Source: Candidatus Hungatella pullicola
GTDB lineage: Bacteria; Bacillota; Clostridia; Lachnospirales; Lachnospiraceae
Assembly: GCA_019114305.1 (NCBI GenBank)
Contig: DXFU01000075.1
Location: 1 to 62,583 of the forward strand
Length of the DNA: 62,583 nucleotides
Direction of reading: 5' to 3'
Part shown: piece by piece, positions 36,379 through 44,757 of the stretch
Position numbering within the stretch: position 1 is the first letter of the stretch
Layout: every line of letters starts with the position of its first letter
Translations under genes and position numbers: made by a program
Notes under the pieces: model-generated
Told to the model about the DNA's origin: nothing
Databases searched by the model: none
Seen by the model: the letters and a program-made list of their open reading frames with translations, nothing else

Positions 36379-36455
36379 TTGTTTTTTAACTGGCTTCGTT
36401 ATATAATAGCATCCACGGGGCGGCAGAAAAAGGGGAGACCCGGATTTTCTGCCGC
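36379..36455 (+). promoter_or_regulatory. gltX promoter and structured leader
   Basis: TTGTTT (36379-36384), 17-base spacer, TATAAT (36402-36407). The transcript then begins close to a perfect 11 bp hairpin, GCGGCAGAAAA (36420-36430) with TTTTCTGCCGC (36445-36455), not followed by a T run. A nearby CTGCCCTGTG (36463-36472) could pair with the left arm region instead. There is no T-box motif. Confidence 0.5.
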
Positions 36456-36546
36456 TTGTCCGTCTGCCCTGTGTTTGTATAGCGGAAAGTTTTGAGCCTG
36501 AAAGCAGGGCGGAGGAAGTGAAGAAAAAATATAGGAGTGTACAGAT

Positions 36547-37998
36547 ATGAGCAAAGTTAGAACAAGGTATGCGCCAAGTCCTACGGGACGTATGCACGTA
36601 GGAAATTTAAGAACCGCGCTGTATGCCTACCTGATTGCCAATCATGAAGGCGGAGATTTCCTTCTTCGCATTGAGGATACAGACCAGGAGCGTTATGTGG
36701 AAGGGGCTGTGGAGATTATCTACAGAACGCTGGAAAAGACAGGACTGATTCACGATGAGGGTCCGGATAAAGACGGCGGAGTAGGTCCTTATGTTCAAAG
36801 CGAGAGACAGGCCAAAGGCATTTATCTGGAGTATGCCAAGAAGCTGGTGGAAAAAGGAGAGGCTTACTACTGCTTCTGTACTCAGGAGCGTCTGGACTCC
36901 CTGAAGAAGAATGTGGAAGGCCAGGAGATTATGACCTATGATAAACACTGTCTCCACCTGTCAAAGGAAGAAGTAGAAAGAAACCTGGCGGCAGGTATGC
37001 CTTATGTAATCCGTCAGAATAACCCTACAGAAGGTACTACCACGTTCCACGATGAAATTTATGGGGACATTACAGTGGATAATTCCGAACTGGATGATAT
37101 GATTCTCATTAAGTCTGACGGTTATCCAACCTACAATTTTGCCAATGTAGTAGATGATCACCTGATGGGAATTACCCATGTGGTAAGAGGCAATGAATAC
37201 CTTTCTTCTTCTCCCAAGTACAACCGGCTTTATGATGCTTTCGGCTGGGAAGTTCCGGTATACGTTCACTGTCCTCTTATTACCAATGAGGAGCATAAAA
37301 AACTGAGCAAAAGAAGCGGGCACGCTTCCTATGAAGATTTAATCGAACAGGGCTTTCTTTCTGAGGCTGTGGTTAACTTTGTGGCTTTACTTGGCTGGTC
37401 TCCGGAAGACAACCGGGAGATTTTCTCTCTGGAAGAGCTGGTGCGTGAGTTTGACTATCACAAGATCAGCAAATCTCCGGCTGTTTTTGATATGACCAAA
37501 TTAAAATGGATGAACGGCGAATATATGAAGGCCATGGAGTTTGATCGGTTCTATGAGATGGCGGAACCGTATATCCGCCAGGTTATTACGAAGGATCTGG
37601 ATCTTAAGAAAATCGCGGCTATGGTAAAGACGAGAATCGAAGTATTCCCTGATATTGCCGGACACATTGATTTCTTCCAGGAGCTTCCGGAGTACGATCC
37701 GTCTATGTATACTCATAAGAAGATGAAGACAAACAGCGAGAATTCCCTCCAGGTTCTGAAAGAGGTTCTGCCTATTTTGGAGGCACAGGAGGACTTCAGC
37801 AATGATGCTCTTTATGAAAGTCTTTCCAGGTATGTCTCTGACAACGGCTATAAGACAGGATTTGTTATGTGGCCTATCCGGACTGCTGTTTCAGGAAAGC
37901 AGATGACTCCTGCCGGAGCTACGGAGATTATGGAGGTTTTAGGCAAGGAAGAATCTTTAAGAAGAATCAGAAAAGGAATAGAATTGTTAAGCAATTAA
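36547..37998 (+). CDS. gltX: Glutamyl-tRNA synthetase
   Basis: A class I synthetase of 483 residues. The HIGH-type motif is in [13 protein letters not shown]; the KMSKS-type motif is K-K-L-S-K-R near residue 254. A zinc-site-like C-x-C is in Y-C-F-C. It charges tRNA-Glu (and possibly tRNA-Gln). The start at 36547 follows a weak AGGAGTGTACAG. A terminator follows. Confidence 0.96.
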   Translation: MSKVRTRYAPSPTGRMHVGNLRTALYAYLIANHEGGDFLLRIEDTDQERYVEGAVEIIYRTLEKTGLIHDEGPDKDGGVGPYVQSERQAKGIYLEYAKKLVEKGEAYYCFCTQERLDSLKKNVEGQEIMTYDKHCLHLSKEEVERNLAAGMPYVIRQNNPTEGTTTFHDEIYGDITVDNSELDDMILIKSDGYPTYNFANVVDDHLMGITHVVRGNEYLSSSPKYNRLYDAFGWEVPVYVHCPLITNEEHKKLSKRSGHASYEDLIEQGFLSEAVVNFVALLGWSPEDNREIFSLEELVREFDYHKISKSPAVFDMTKLKWMNGEYMKAMEFDRFYEMAEPYIRQVITKDLDLKKIAAMVKTRIEVFPDIAGHIDFFQELPEYDPSMYTHKKMKTNSENSLQVLKEVLPILEAQEDFSNDALYESLSRYVSDNGYKTGFVMWPIRTAVSGKQMTPAGATEIMEVLGKEESLRRIRKGIELLSN

Positions 37999-38010
37999 AG
38001 AAAATGGAGA

Positions 38011-38051
38011 GTGCCTGGAGGAGAGGAAGCCCTGCAGGCACCTTCTTTTTT
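38011..38051 (+). terminator. Terminator after gltX
   Basis: GTGCCTG (38011-38017) pairs with CAGGCAC (38035-38041). A T-rich run (cttcTTTTTTg) follows. Confidence 0.7.
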
Positions 38052-38140
38052 GTAATGCAGAAAGTTCCTTTTCCCTTCACACCGGGGCAGAAAGGACAGA
38101 CCTTTTTGTGCTGCGGCAATGTTCTGAGAAGGAGGAAGCG

Positions 38141-39985
38141 ATGAATTTAGATACAAAACTGGAAGGGGCTCAAAGAGAGGCAGTATCCCATTTCTGCGGC
38201 CCCATGATGGTTCTTGCCGGCCCGGGCTCCGGAAAGACTTTTACCATCACCAGAAGAATCCATTATCTGATTTCAGAATACGGAGTAAATCCATCTAATA
38301 TTTTGGTGATTACGTTTACTAAGGCGGCTGCAGAGGAGATGAAGGAACGGTTTGAAGCTCTCTGTGAGGGACAGCCAGTTTACGTATCCTTTGGAACCTT
38401 CCATGGGATATTTTTTAGGATTCTAAAGCTGGCCTATGGATTTGACGGGGGAAATATTGTCAGAGAGGAACAACGAGTTCAGCTGATTCGGGAGCTGGTT
38501 GAAAGGAAGAGGCTGGAGGTAGAGGATGAATCTGAATTTATTCAATCGATTCTTTCTGAAATCAGTGCCGTAAAGGGAGAACAGATCAATCTGGATCACT
38601 ATTACTCTCAAAATAGTCCCGAAGAAGTATTTAAGTATTTATACCGGGGATATGAGGAGGGGCTGCGCAGGGCCGGTCTTATTGACTTTGACGACATGCT
38701 GGTGATGTGCTATGAGCTGTTTGTTGAGAGAAAAGATATTCTTTCAGCCTGGCAGAAAAAATATCAGTTTATACTGGTGGATGAATTTCAGGATATCAAC
38801 AGAATTCAGTATGAGATTGTTCGTATGCTGGCCCAGCCGGAGAACAACCTGTTTATTGTTGGAGATGACGATCAGTCCATATACCGTTTCAGAGGAGCGA
38901 AACCGGAGATTATGCTGGGATTTGAGAAGGATTATCCCCAGGCAAAACGGGTTCTTCTCAATGTCAATTTCCGAAGCACCAAAAATATTGTAGAGACGGC
39001 GGGACGCCTTATTGTCCACAATAAGGCAAGATTTCCCAAAGAGATATCTGCAAAAAAAGGCAAAGGGAAACCGGTAATTACCCGGATGTGGCAGGATCCT
39101 CAGGAGGAAACCATGGAAATTGTCCGTGAGCTTCAAGATTATGTGAGGGCTGGATACCGATATGAGGATATGGCTGTTTTGTATCGAACCCATTTAGGCC
39201 CCAGACTGCTTATTGAAAAGCTGATGGAATACAATCTGCCCTTTTCAGTAAAAGATGTAGTTCCCAATCTGTACGATCATTGGATTGCCAGAAATTTTTC
39301 CGCATACATAAAAGCTTCCAGGGGAGACTTAACCAGAGGCAACATTATTTCCATTATTAATCGGCCAAACCGTTATATCAGCCGGGATGCCCTGGAGGAC
39401 AATCCTGTAAACTGGGAAAAAGTAAAATCCTTTTATCAGGACAGAGGGTGGATGGTAGAACGGGTGGAACAGCTGGAGTATGATTTAAAAATGATAAAAG
39501 CCATGGCTCCTGTGGCAGCCGTAAATTATATTCGAAAGGCCATTGGCTATGATGATTATATCAGAGAATATGCAGAGTACAGGAGAATGAAGCCGGAAGA
39601 GCTTTTGGAGGTAGCAGACCAGCTGCAGGAAAGTGCGGCCGGATTTTCCTCCTGGGAAGCATGGGCGGCCCATATGGAGGAGTACGCCAAGGAACTGAAA
39701 ACAAAGGCTGCCAACAGACAGAAGCAGGAAAAAGGCGTGTCGTTGATGACTATGCACAGTTCCAAAGGACTGGAATTTCCTATCGTATATATTCTGGATG
39801 CCAACGAGGGGGTCTGTCCCCACGCAAAAGCAGTACTGGATGCAGATATGGAAGAAGAGCGGAGAATGTTTTATGTGGCTATGACCAGAGCGAAGGAGAG
39901 ACTGCATGTAAACTATGTAAGGGAACGGTATGGAAAGAAGCAGGAGGTTTCCAGATTTGTGAAGGAATATCTGGGAAGGCAATAA
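38141..39985 (+). CDS. UvrD/Rep-family ATP-dependent DNA helicase
   Basis: A 614-residue superfamily 1A helicase. Motif I is A-G-P-G-S-G-K-T-F-T near residue 28; motif II is L-V-D-E-F-Q-D; motif III is G-D-D-D-Q-S-I-Y-R-F-R-G-A. Motif V/VI segments are M-T-M-H-S-S-K-G-L-E-F and the final V-A-M-T-R-A-K-E-R-L. It is shorter than PcrA (about 720-740 residues), lacking the C-terminal extension, so it is a paralogue rather than PcrA itself. Role probably in repair or recombination. The start is ATG 38141 after GAAGGAGG. Confidence 0.92.
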   Translation: MNLDTKLEGAQREAVSHFCGPMMVLAGPGSGKTFTITRRIHYLISEYGVNPSNILVITFTKAAAEEMKERFEALCEGQPVYVSFGTFHGIFFRILKLAYGFDGGNIVREEQRVQLIRELVERKRLEVEDESEFIQSILSEISAVKGEQINLDHYYSQNSPEEVFKYLYRGYEEGLRRAGLIDFDDMLVMCYELFVERKDILSAWQKKYQFILVDEFQDINRIQYEIVRMLAQPENNLFIVGDDDQSIYRFRGAKPEIMLGFEKDYPQAKRVLLNVNFRSTKNIVETAGRLIVHNKARFPKEISAKKGKGKPVITRMWQDPQEETMEIVRELQDYVRAGYRYEDMAVLYRTHLGPRLLIEKLMEYNLPFSVKDVVPNLYDHWIARNFSAYIKASRGDLTRGNIISIINRPNRYISRDALEDNPVNWEKVKSFYQDRGWMVERVEQLEYDLKMIKAMAPVAAVNYIRKAIGYDDYIREYAEYRRMKPEELLEVADQLQESAAGFSSWEAWAAHMEEYAKELKTKAANRQKQEKGVSLMTMHSSKGLEFPIVYILDANEGVCPHAKAVLDADMEEERRMFYVAMTRAKERLHVNYVRERYGKKQEVSRFVKEYLGRQ

Positions 39986-39997
39986 GGAGGCGGAAAT

Positions 39998-40522
39998 ATG
40001 AATTCATGTGTCCACATATACTGCGGTGACGGAAAAGGAAAGACGACAGCAGCGGTAGGGCTGGCTGTGCGGGCTTTGGGCCGGGGACAAAAAGTTTTAA
40101 TGACTCGGTTTTTAAAAACAGATGACTCGGGGGAGGTGAGGATATTAAAAAATCTTCCGGGTATGGATTTGACTCCCTGTGAAAAAAGTTTTGGATTCTA
40201 TTTTCGGATGAGTGAGGAGGAAAAGAAAGAGGCGGCAGAGTATTACTCTCATCTTTTAGCTGCCACTCTGAAAAAGGCAGCAGAGGGCCAGTATGATATG
40301 CTTATTTTGGATGAGATTATGGCTGCCTGCAAATATGGTTTGGCGGAAGAGAAAAAGCTTTTGGAATTTTTAAAAAACAGACCGAAGAAGCTGGAAGTGA
40401 TTTTAACGGGAAGGGATCCCTCGCCGGGGATTCTTAAGGCCGGAGACTATATTTCAGAAATTCATGCTCTGCGTCATCCTTACGAAAAAGGTGTGACAGC
40501 CAGAGAGGGAATTGAGTATTAA
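39998..40522 (+). CDS. cobO: Cob(I)alamin/corrinoid adenosyltransferase (CobA/CobO type)
   Basis: A 174-residue P-loop protein with G-D-G-K-G-K-T-T-A-A at residues 9-18 and Walker B-like L-I-L-D-E-I-M-A. The C-terminal half has L-T-G-R-D-P-S. CobA-type enzymes transfer the adenosyl group of ATP to cobalt, for coenzyme B12. The start at 39998 follows AAGGAGG, 12 bases after the helicase stop. No other B12 gene is in the window. Confidence 0.92.
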   Translation: MNSCVHIYCGDGKGKTTAAVGLAVRALGRGQKVLMTRFLKTDDSGEVRILKNLPGMDLTPCEKSFGFYFRMSEEEKKEAAEYYSHLLAATLKKAAEGQYDMLILDEIMAACKYGLAEEKKLLEFLKNRPKKLEVILTGRDPSPGILKAGDYISEIHALRHPYEKGVTAREGIEY

Positions 40523-40548
40523 AAGACGGCTTCCAGATTGATTTTTAC

Positions 40549-40577
40549 TTGATTTTTCCCGTCCGGTCTGATAGAGT
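40549..40577 (+). promoter_or_regulatory. Possible promoter for the DUF1292 gene
   Basis: TTGATT (40549-40554), 17-base spacer, TAGAGT (40572-40577); 53 bases before the start codon. The -10 is weak. Confidence 0.4.
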
Positions 40578-40629
40578 GAAATCAGGCGCCCAGGCGCATG
40601 AAATTTGATAGGTAAAGAGAGGTACCATT

Positions 40630-40962
40630 ATGGCACAGGATAAGAATTTGGATGTGAATGAGTTAAACGAGCAGGAGGAGATGACAGTCACCTTATCATT
40701 GGATGACGGCTCCCAGCTGGAGTGTGTTGTACTCACAATTTTCACCGCCGGGGAAAGAGATTACATTGCCCTTCTTCCAATGGAAGGACCGGAAGCGGAA
40801 GAAGGAGAAGTATATCTGTACCGTTATTCCGAATCTGAGGACGGAGAGCCGGATTTGGCCAATATTGAAGATGATGATGAGTATGAGATTGTTGCCGAGG
40901 CTTTTGACCAGCTGTTGGACGATGCTGAGTACGATGAGCTGGTGGGAGAAGACGAGGAATAA
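40630..40962 (+). CDS. DUF1292 family acidic protein
   Basis: A 110-residue, strongly acidic soluble protein with the DUF1292 pattern: an early M-T-V-T-L-S-L-D-D-G-S, then Y-I-A-L-L-P and Y-L-Y-R-Y near the middle, and an Asp/Glu-rich end. Family members are common in Firmicutes (YrzB-like) and have no settled function. The start at 40630 follows GAGAGG. Confidence 0.85.
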   Translation: MAQDKNLDVNELNEQEEMTVTLSLDDGSQLECVVLTIFTAGERDYIALLPMEGPEAEEGEVYLYRYSESEDGEPDLANIEDDDEYEIVAEAFDQLLDDAEYDELVGEDEE

Positions 40963-40970
40963 AATCAGGG

Positions 40971-40998
40971 TTGACAAACCGCCCAAACAGGATATAAT
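40971..40998 (+). promoter_or_regulatory. Promoter of the T-box/thrS unit
   Basis: Perfect TTGACA (40971-40976), 16-base spacer and perfect TATAAT (40993-40998). It begins 9 bases after the DUF1292 stop. Confidence 0.9.
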
Positions 40999-41009
40999 AT
41001 GGATACGTA

Positions 41010-41262
41010 ATAAGAAAATGCGTTGAAGAGACGAGTAAAATGTGGAAGGTCCCAGAGAGGAATACGTGTGCTGGAAGTATTCTGTCACGGAAGCATTTGA
41101 AAACTACCTCCGAGCGGCCCCAATCCGGCCCGGTGACTCCGTTATCGTCGATGAAATGAGTGGTTACAGGATATTTATCCTGAGACAAATAGGGTGGAAC
41201 CGCGAGCTGAATATCAGCCCGTCCCTTGCGGCAACAAACGGCTGCAGGGGACGGGCTTTTTG
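41010..41262 (+). promoter_or_regulatory. T-box leader controlling thrS
   Basis: The canonical T-box sequence AGGGTGGAACCGCG is at 41191-41204. The intrinsic terminator AGCCCGTCCC (41216-41225) with GGGACGGGCT (41248-41257) and T's follows. Upstream, stem I carries the usual AGAGA...GAGTA elements near 41028. The threonine specifier is probably ACT at 41103-41105 (an ACC overlaps at 41106-41108). Uncharged tRNA-Thr would favour read-through into thrS. Confidence 0.93.
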
Positions 41263-41315
41263 TGTAAAAAAGTATTGAAAATAGGTTCCCTGCATTTGCA
41301 GGAAAGGAGAACAGT

Positions 41316-43286
41316 ATGATTATCACATTAAAAGACGGATCACAGAAGGAATACGCTGAGAGCAAATCGGTATATGAGATTGCCCAGGATATCAGCGAAG
41401 GACTGGCAAGAGCCGCCTGCGCAGGCGAGATAGACGGCCAGGTGGTTGATTTAAGAACCGTAGTTGACAAAGATTGTCAGGTAAATATTCTTACAGCTAG
41501 GGACGAGAAGGGACTGGCTGCTCTTCGTCACACTGCTTCCCACGTATTGGCTGAGGCAGTTAAGAATCTCTACCCCCAGGCAAAGCTGGCCATCGGTCCT
41601 TCTATTGACACAGGATTTTACTATGATTTTGATCACGCTCCATTTTCCAGAGAAGAATTAGACGCTTTGGAAAAAGAGATGAAGAAGATCATCAAGAAAG
41701 GAGCAAGAATTGAGAAATATACTCTTCCAAGAAACGAGGCTATTCGGTTTATGGAGGAGAAGGGAGAACCCTATAAGGTAGAACTGATTGAAGATCTCCC
41801 TGAAGATGCTGAAATTTCTTTCTATTCCCAGGGTGACTTTGTAGATTTGTGCGCAGGCCCTCATCTGATGAGCACAAAGGGGGTAAAAGCGTTTAAACTG
41901 ATCTCTGCTTCCGGAGCTTACTGGAGAGGCAGCGAGAAGAACAAAATGCTGTCCAGAATCTACGGAACCGCTTACGGAACAAAGGAAGAGCTGGAAGCTC
42001 ACTTAGAGCAGCTGGAGGAAGCTAAAAAGAGAGACCACAATAAGCTGGGGCGTGAGATGGAGCTGTTTACCACAGTAGATGTAATCGGACAGGGACTTCC
42101 GCTTCTTATGCCGAAAGGCGTTATTATTGTGAAAGAGCTTCAGAGATGGATTGAAGATCTGGAGGATAATGAGTGGGGGTATGTTCGTACCAAGACTCCT
42201 CTTATGGCTAAGAGCGACCTGTATAAGATTTCCGGTCATTGGGATCACTACAAAGACGGAATGTTCGTTTTGGGGGATGAGGAAAAAGATAAAGAGGTAT
42301 TTGCTCTTCGTCCCATGACATGTCCGTTCCAGTATTACGTATATAAAGCAACTCAGCATTCCTACAGAGAGCTTCCTATCCGATACGGTGAGACTTCAAC
42401 GCTGTTTCGAAACGAGGATTCCGGAGAGATGCACGGCCTGACCAGAGTACGTCAGTTTACCATCTCCGAGGGACATTTAATCGTCCGTCCGGATCAGATG
42501 GTAGAGGAGTTTAAAAACTGTCTGGCTCTGGCGAAATACTGTCTGGAAACTTTAGGGCTTGAGGAGGATGTAACCTACCATCTGTCTAAATGGGATCCTG
42601 AGGATAAGGAGAAATACATCGGCGAACCGGAGGTATGGAATGAGACAGAGCAGGATATCAGAAATGTCCTGAATGAGCTTAATATTCCTTTTGTAGAGGA
42701 TGTGGGAGAAGCTGCCTTCTACGGCCCAAAGGTAGATATCAATGCTAAAAACGTATACGGTAAGGAAGATACCATGATTACCATCCAGTGGGATGCCCTG
42801 CTGGCAGAGCAGTTTGATATGTACTACATTGATGAAAACGGCGAGAAGAAGCGTCCGTGCATCATTCACAGAACATCTATAGGCTGTTATGAAAGAACCC
42901 TTGCATGGCTGATTGAAAAGTATGCAGGTTTGTTCCCAACATGGCTGTGTCCTGAGCAGGTAAGAGTTCTGCCTATTTCTGAGAAATATGGGGATTACGC
43001 AGAGAAGGTGAACAAAGAACTGAAGGCCAATGGAATCCGTTCCAGTGTAGATGGAAGATCTGAAAAAATTGGATATAAGATCAGAGATGCCCGTCTTGCA
43101 AAGGTACCATACATGCTTGTAGTAGGAGCCAAGGAAGAAGAAGAAGGCGTGGTTTCCGTAAGAAGCCGTTATCTGGGAGATGAGGGAGCTAAGAATCTGA
43201 ACCAGTTTATTGACGAAATCTGCAGGGAGATTCGTACAAAAGAAATTCGCAAAATCCAGGTAAGCGAGGACAATCAGAAAAACTAA
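41316..43286 (+). CDS. thrS: Threonyl-tRNA synthetase
   Basis: A class II synthetase of 656 residues. It has the N-terminal TGS domain (residues 1-60), the editing domain with H-T-A-S-H-V-L near residue 71, the catalytic core with R-P-M-T-C-P-F (zinc Cys), F-R-N-E-D-S-G-E and I-H-R-T-S-I-G-C-Y-E-R, and a C-terminal anticodon-binding domain. The H-x-x-x-H and C-x-x-x-H-type editing residues appear intact (C-A-G-P-H near residue 187). The start at 41316 follows AAAGGAG. Controlled by the T-box. Confidence 0.97.
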   Translation: MIITLKDGSQKEYAESKSVYEIAQDISEGLARAACAGEIDGQVVDLRTVVDKDCQVNILTARDEKGLAALRHTASHVLAEAVKNLYPQAKLAIGPSIDTGFYYDFDHAPFSREELDALEKEMKKIIKKGARIEKYTLPRNEAIRFMEEKGEPYKVELIEDLPEDAEISFYSQGDFVDLCAGPHLMSTKGVKAFKLISASGAYWRGSEKNKMLSRIYGTAYGTKEELEAHLEQLEEAKKRDHNKLGREMELFTTVDVIGQGLPLLMPKGVIIVKELQRWIEDLEDNEWGYVRTKTPLMAKSDLYKISGHWDHYKDGMFVLGDEEKDKEVFALRPMTCPFQYYVYKATQHSYRELPIRYGETSTLFRNEDSGEMHGLTRVRQFTISEGHLIVRPDQMVEEFKNCLALAKYCLETLGLEEDVTYHLSKWDPEDKEKYIGEPEVWNETEQDIRNVLNELNIPFVEDVGEAAFYGPKVDINAKNVYGKEDTMITIQWDALLAEQFDMYYIDENGEKKRPCIIHRTSIGCYERTLAWLIEKYAGLFPTWLCPEQVRVLPISEKYGDYAEKVNKELKANGIRSSVDGRSEKIGYKIRDARLAKVPYMLVVGAKEEEEGVVSVRSRYLGDEGAKNLNQFIDEICREIRTKEIRKIQVSEDNQKN

Positions 43287-43344
43287 TATACAGGAAACGG
43301 TCTGTATCCAGGAGGTCCTTTTCACAGATTTTACTTTGCCTTTG

Positions 43345-43373
43345 TTGACAAATGAAAAATTTGGATTTATAAT
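43345..43373 (+). promoter_or_regulatory. Strong promoter for the DUF6465 gene
   Basis: Perfect TTGACA (43345-43350), 17-base spacer, perfect TATAAT (43368-43373). Confidence 0.9.
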
Positions 43374-43456
43374 GCACTCAGCTAAAGCGTTGACATCTTG
43401 GGGCGGACAGGAAGGGTAAGTTATAAATCACAGAGATGTCTGTTGAGGAGGAAATT

Positions 43457-43810
43457 ATGGTAAAGAGTGAAGAAAAGAAGACAACTGCGGCAAAAGCAGC
43501 AGATACAAAGAAGACTGCAGCGTCAGAAAAAAAGACTGCTGTAAAAACAACCGCGGCTAAGAAACCTGCAGCCAGAAAGCCTGCAGCAGCTAAGAAGGCA
43601 GTACAGGAGCCTGAAGCAACAGTCACAATCCAGTACGCTGGCCGTCAGATTGTTGCCAAAGAGGTGCTGGAGGCCGCTAAGAAAGCATATGCACAGCTTC
43701 GCCAGGGATCTGAGATTAAGACCATTGAGCTTTACATCAAGCCGGAAGAGAATGCTGCTTACTATGTAGCAAACGGCGAGGGCTGCGATGAATTTAAGGT
43801 AGAGTTCTAA
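43457..43810 (+). CDS. DUF6465-type protein with a histone H1-like Lys/Ala N-terminal arm
   Basis: A 117-residue protein. Residues 1-55 are a low-complexity Lys/Ala/Thr arm with repeated A-A-K-K-P/T units like histone H1 or bacterial HU tails, which suggests DNA or RNA binding. Residues 58-117 are a compact domain (Q-Y-A-G-R-Q-I-V, E-L-Y-I-K-P-E-E-N-A-A-Y-Y-V-A-N-G) that I match to DUF6465. The start is ATG 43457 after GAGGAGG. The consensus promoter suggests high expression. Confidence 0.8.
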   Translation: MVKSEEKKTTAAKAADTKKTAASEKKTAVKTTAAKKPAARKPAAAKKAVQEPEATVTIQYAGRQIVAKEVLEAAKKAYAQLRQGSEIKTIELYIKPEENAAYYVANGEGCDEFKVEF

Positions 43811-43865
43811 ATTGTTTTTGAAATAGTGGAATCTTTTTTGAAGGATAAAGGAAAAGGATAAGATA

Positions 43866-43906
43866 ATACCGGAGGAATTTCCGCAGGAGGTTCTTCCGGT
43901 ATTTGT
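43866..43906. terminator. Hairpin shared by convergent genes
   Basis: ATACCGGAGGAA (43866-43877) and TTCTTCCGGTAT (43891-43902), one mismatch, between the + gene ending at 43810 and the - gene ending at 43911. It may stop transcription from both sides; the T run on the + side is weak. Confidence 0.65.
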
Positions 43907-43910
43907 CGTA

Positions 43911-44471
43911 TCAGGAGGTTAGTTTTACTTCCAGTTTTCGGATTAAAATGGAACAGGAAATAATGTAGAAGATTTCCATGGCGCTGGAAATAATACCTGA
44001 CAGAAGATACAAGAGAGCTGAAATAAGAGTAATAAGATTGAGGGCTGCGGCATAGCGGCAGAACCAGGGAGAAATATAAAGTTTCGCTTCCCAAACGATC
44101 CGATAAAGGCAGAACAGGAGAAGCAGGGAAGCAGCAAAGGAATAAAAAACGTGAAAGAATGAAAATAGGGGCAGATCTTTTGGAGCATATGGAAGGAGAA
44201 AGCCAATTTCAAGAAACAGGGCGGCTTTTTTGCACAGCTGCCGAAGATCTTTTTCTCTGCCGTTGCCGGGAGATAGACGGTATAAGGCAGATATAAGTCT
44301 GTTAAGAGCCAGATAAAAATACAGGGAAAGAACAAGGCCCAGAATCAGAAAGGGAATTCTTCTTCCGGACATATTGCCTAAAACAGAAAAATTTTCCTTT
44401 AAAAGATGAGAATCCCTGGAAAAATACAGGGCAAAAAACGGAATCACTATATAGGCCATAATATTTGTCAT
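43911..44471 (-). CDS. Multi-pass membrane protein of unknown function
   Basis: About 186 residues with four or five hydrophobic segments (M-A-Y-I-V-I-P-F-F-A, I-P-F-L-I-L-G-L-V-L, F-H-V-F-Y-S-F-A, L-I-T-L-I-S-A-L-L-Y-L and A-M-E-I-F-Y-I-I). The start is set at ATG 44471, because GAGGTG lies just upstream; a GTG at 44480 is in frame but overlaps that site. I do not recognise the family. It stands alone on the - strand and is convergent with the DUF6465 gene. Confidence 0.65.
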   Translation of the reverse strand: MTNIMAYIVIPFFALYFSRDSHLLKENFSVLGNMSGRRIPFLILGLVLSLYFYLALNRLISALYRLSPGNGREKDLRQLCKKAALFLEIGFLLPYAPKDLPLFSFFHVFYSFAASLLLLFCLYRIVWEAKLYISPWFCRYAAALNLITLISALLYLLSGIISSAMEIFYIISCSILIRKLEVKLTS

Positions 44472-44682
44472 GGAAGGCACCTCGTTTCCCTTGGGGCTGC
44501 GTATGAAACTATTTTTTGCGGGGAAGAAAAAAATATTTATGTTTGATTTTATGATTTTCTGCTAAAAAAGGGATTAGGTGGCAAATGGATCCGGGTATGT
44601 TGGGCAAACTTTAGTAAAAAATCCAGGACTGCAGTTGACCAGACAGATGGAATCTGTTACTCTAGCTGTGCGGAATTTTTGT

Positions 44683-44720
44683 ACTGCAGGAATGCTTTAA
44701 AGAGTGATCCTGCAGTTTGT
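44683..44720 (+). promoter_or_regulatory. Leader hairpin upstream of the rRNA methyltransferase
   Basis: ACTGCAGGA (44683-44691) and TCCTGCAGT (44708-44716) form a perfect 9 bp stem followed by ttTG, 40 bases before the start at 44758. A promoter-like TTGACC (44635-44640) is located upstream, with a weak TACTCT 17 bases on. It may be an attenuator or only a stabilising hairpin. Confidence 0.4.
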
Positions 44721-44757
44721 AACTATCACTATATTTTAAGGAAAATGAGGAAATAAA

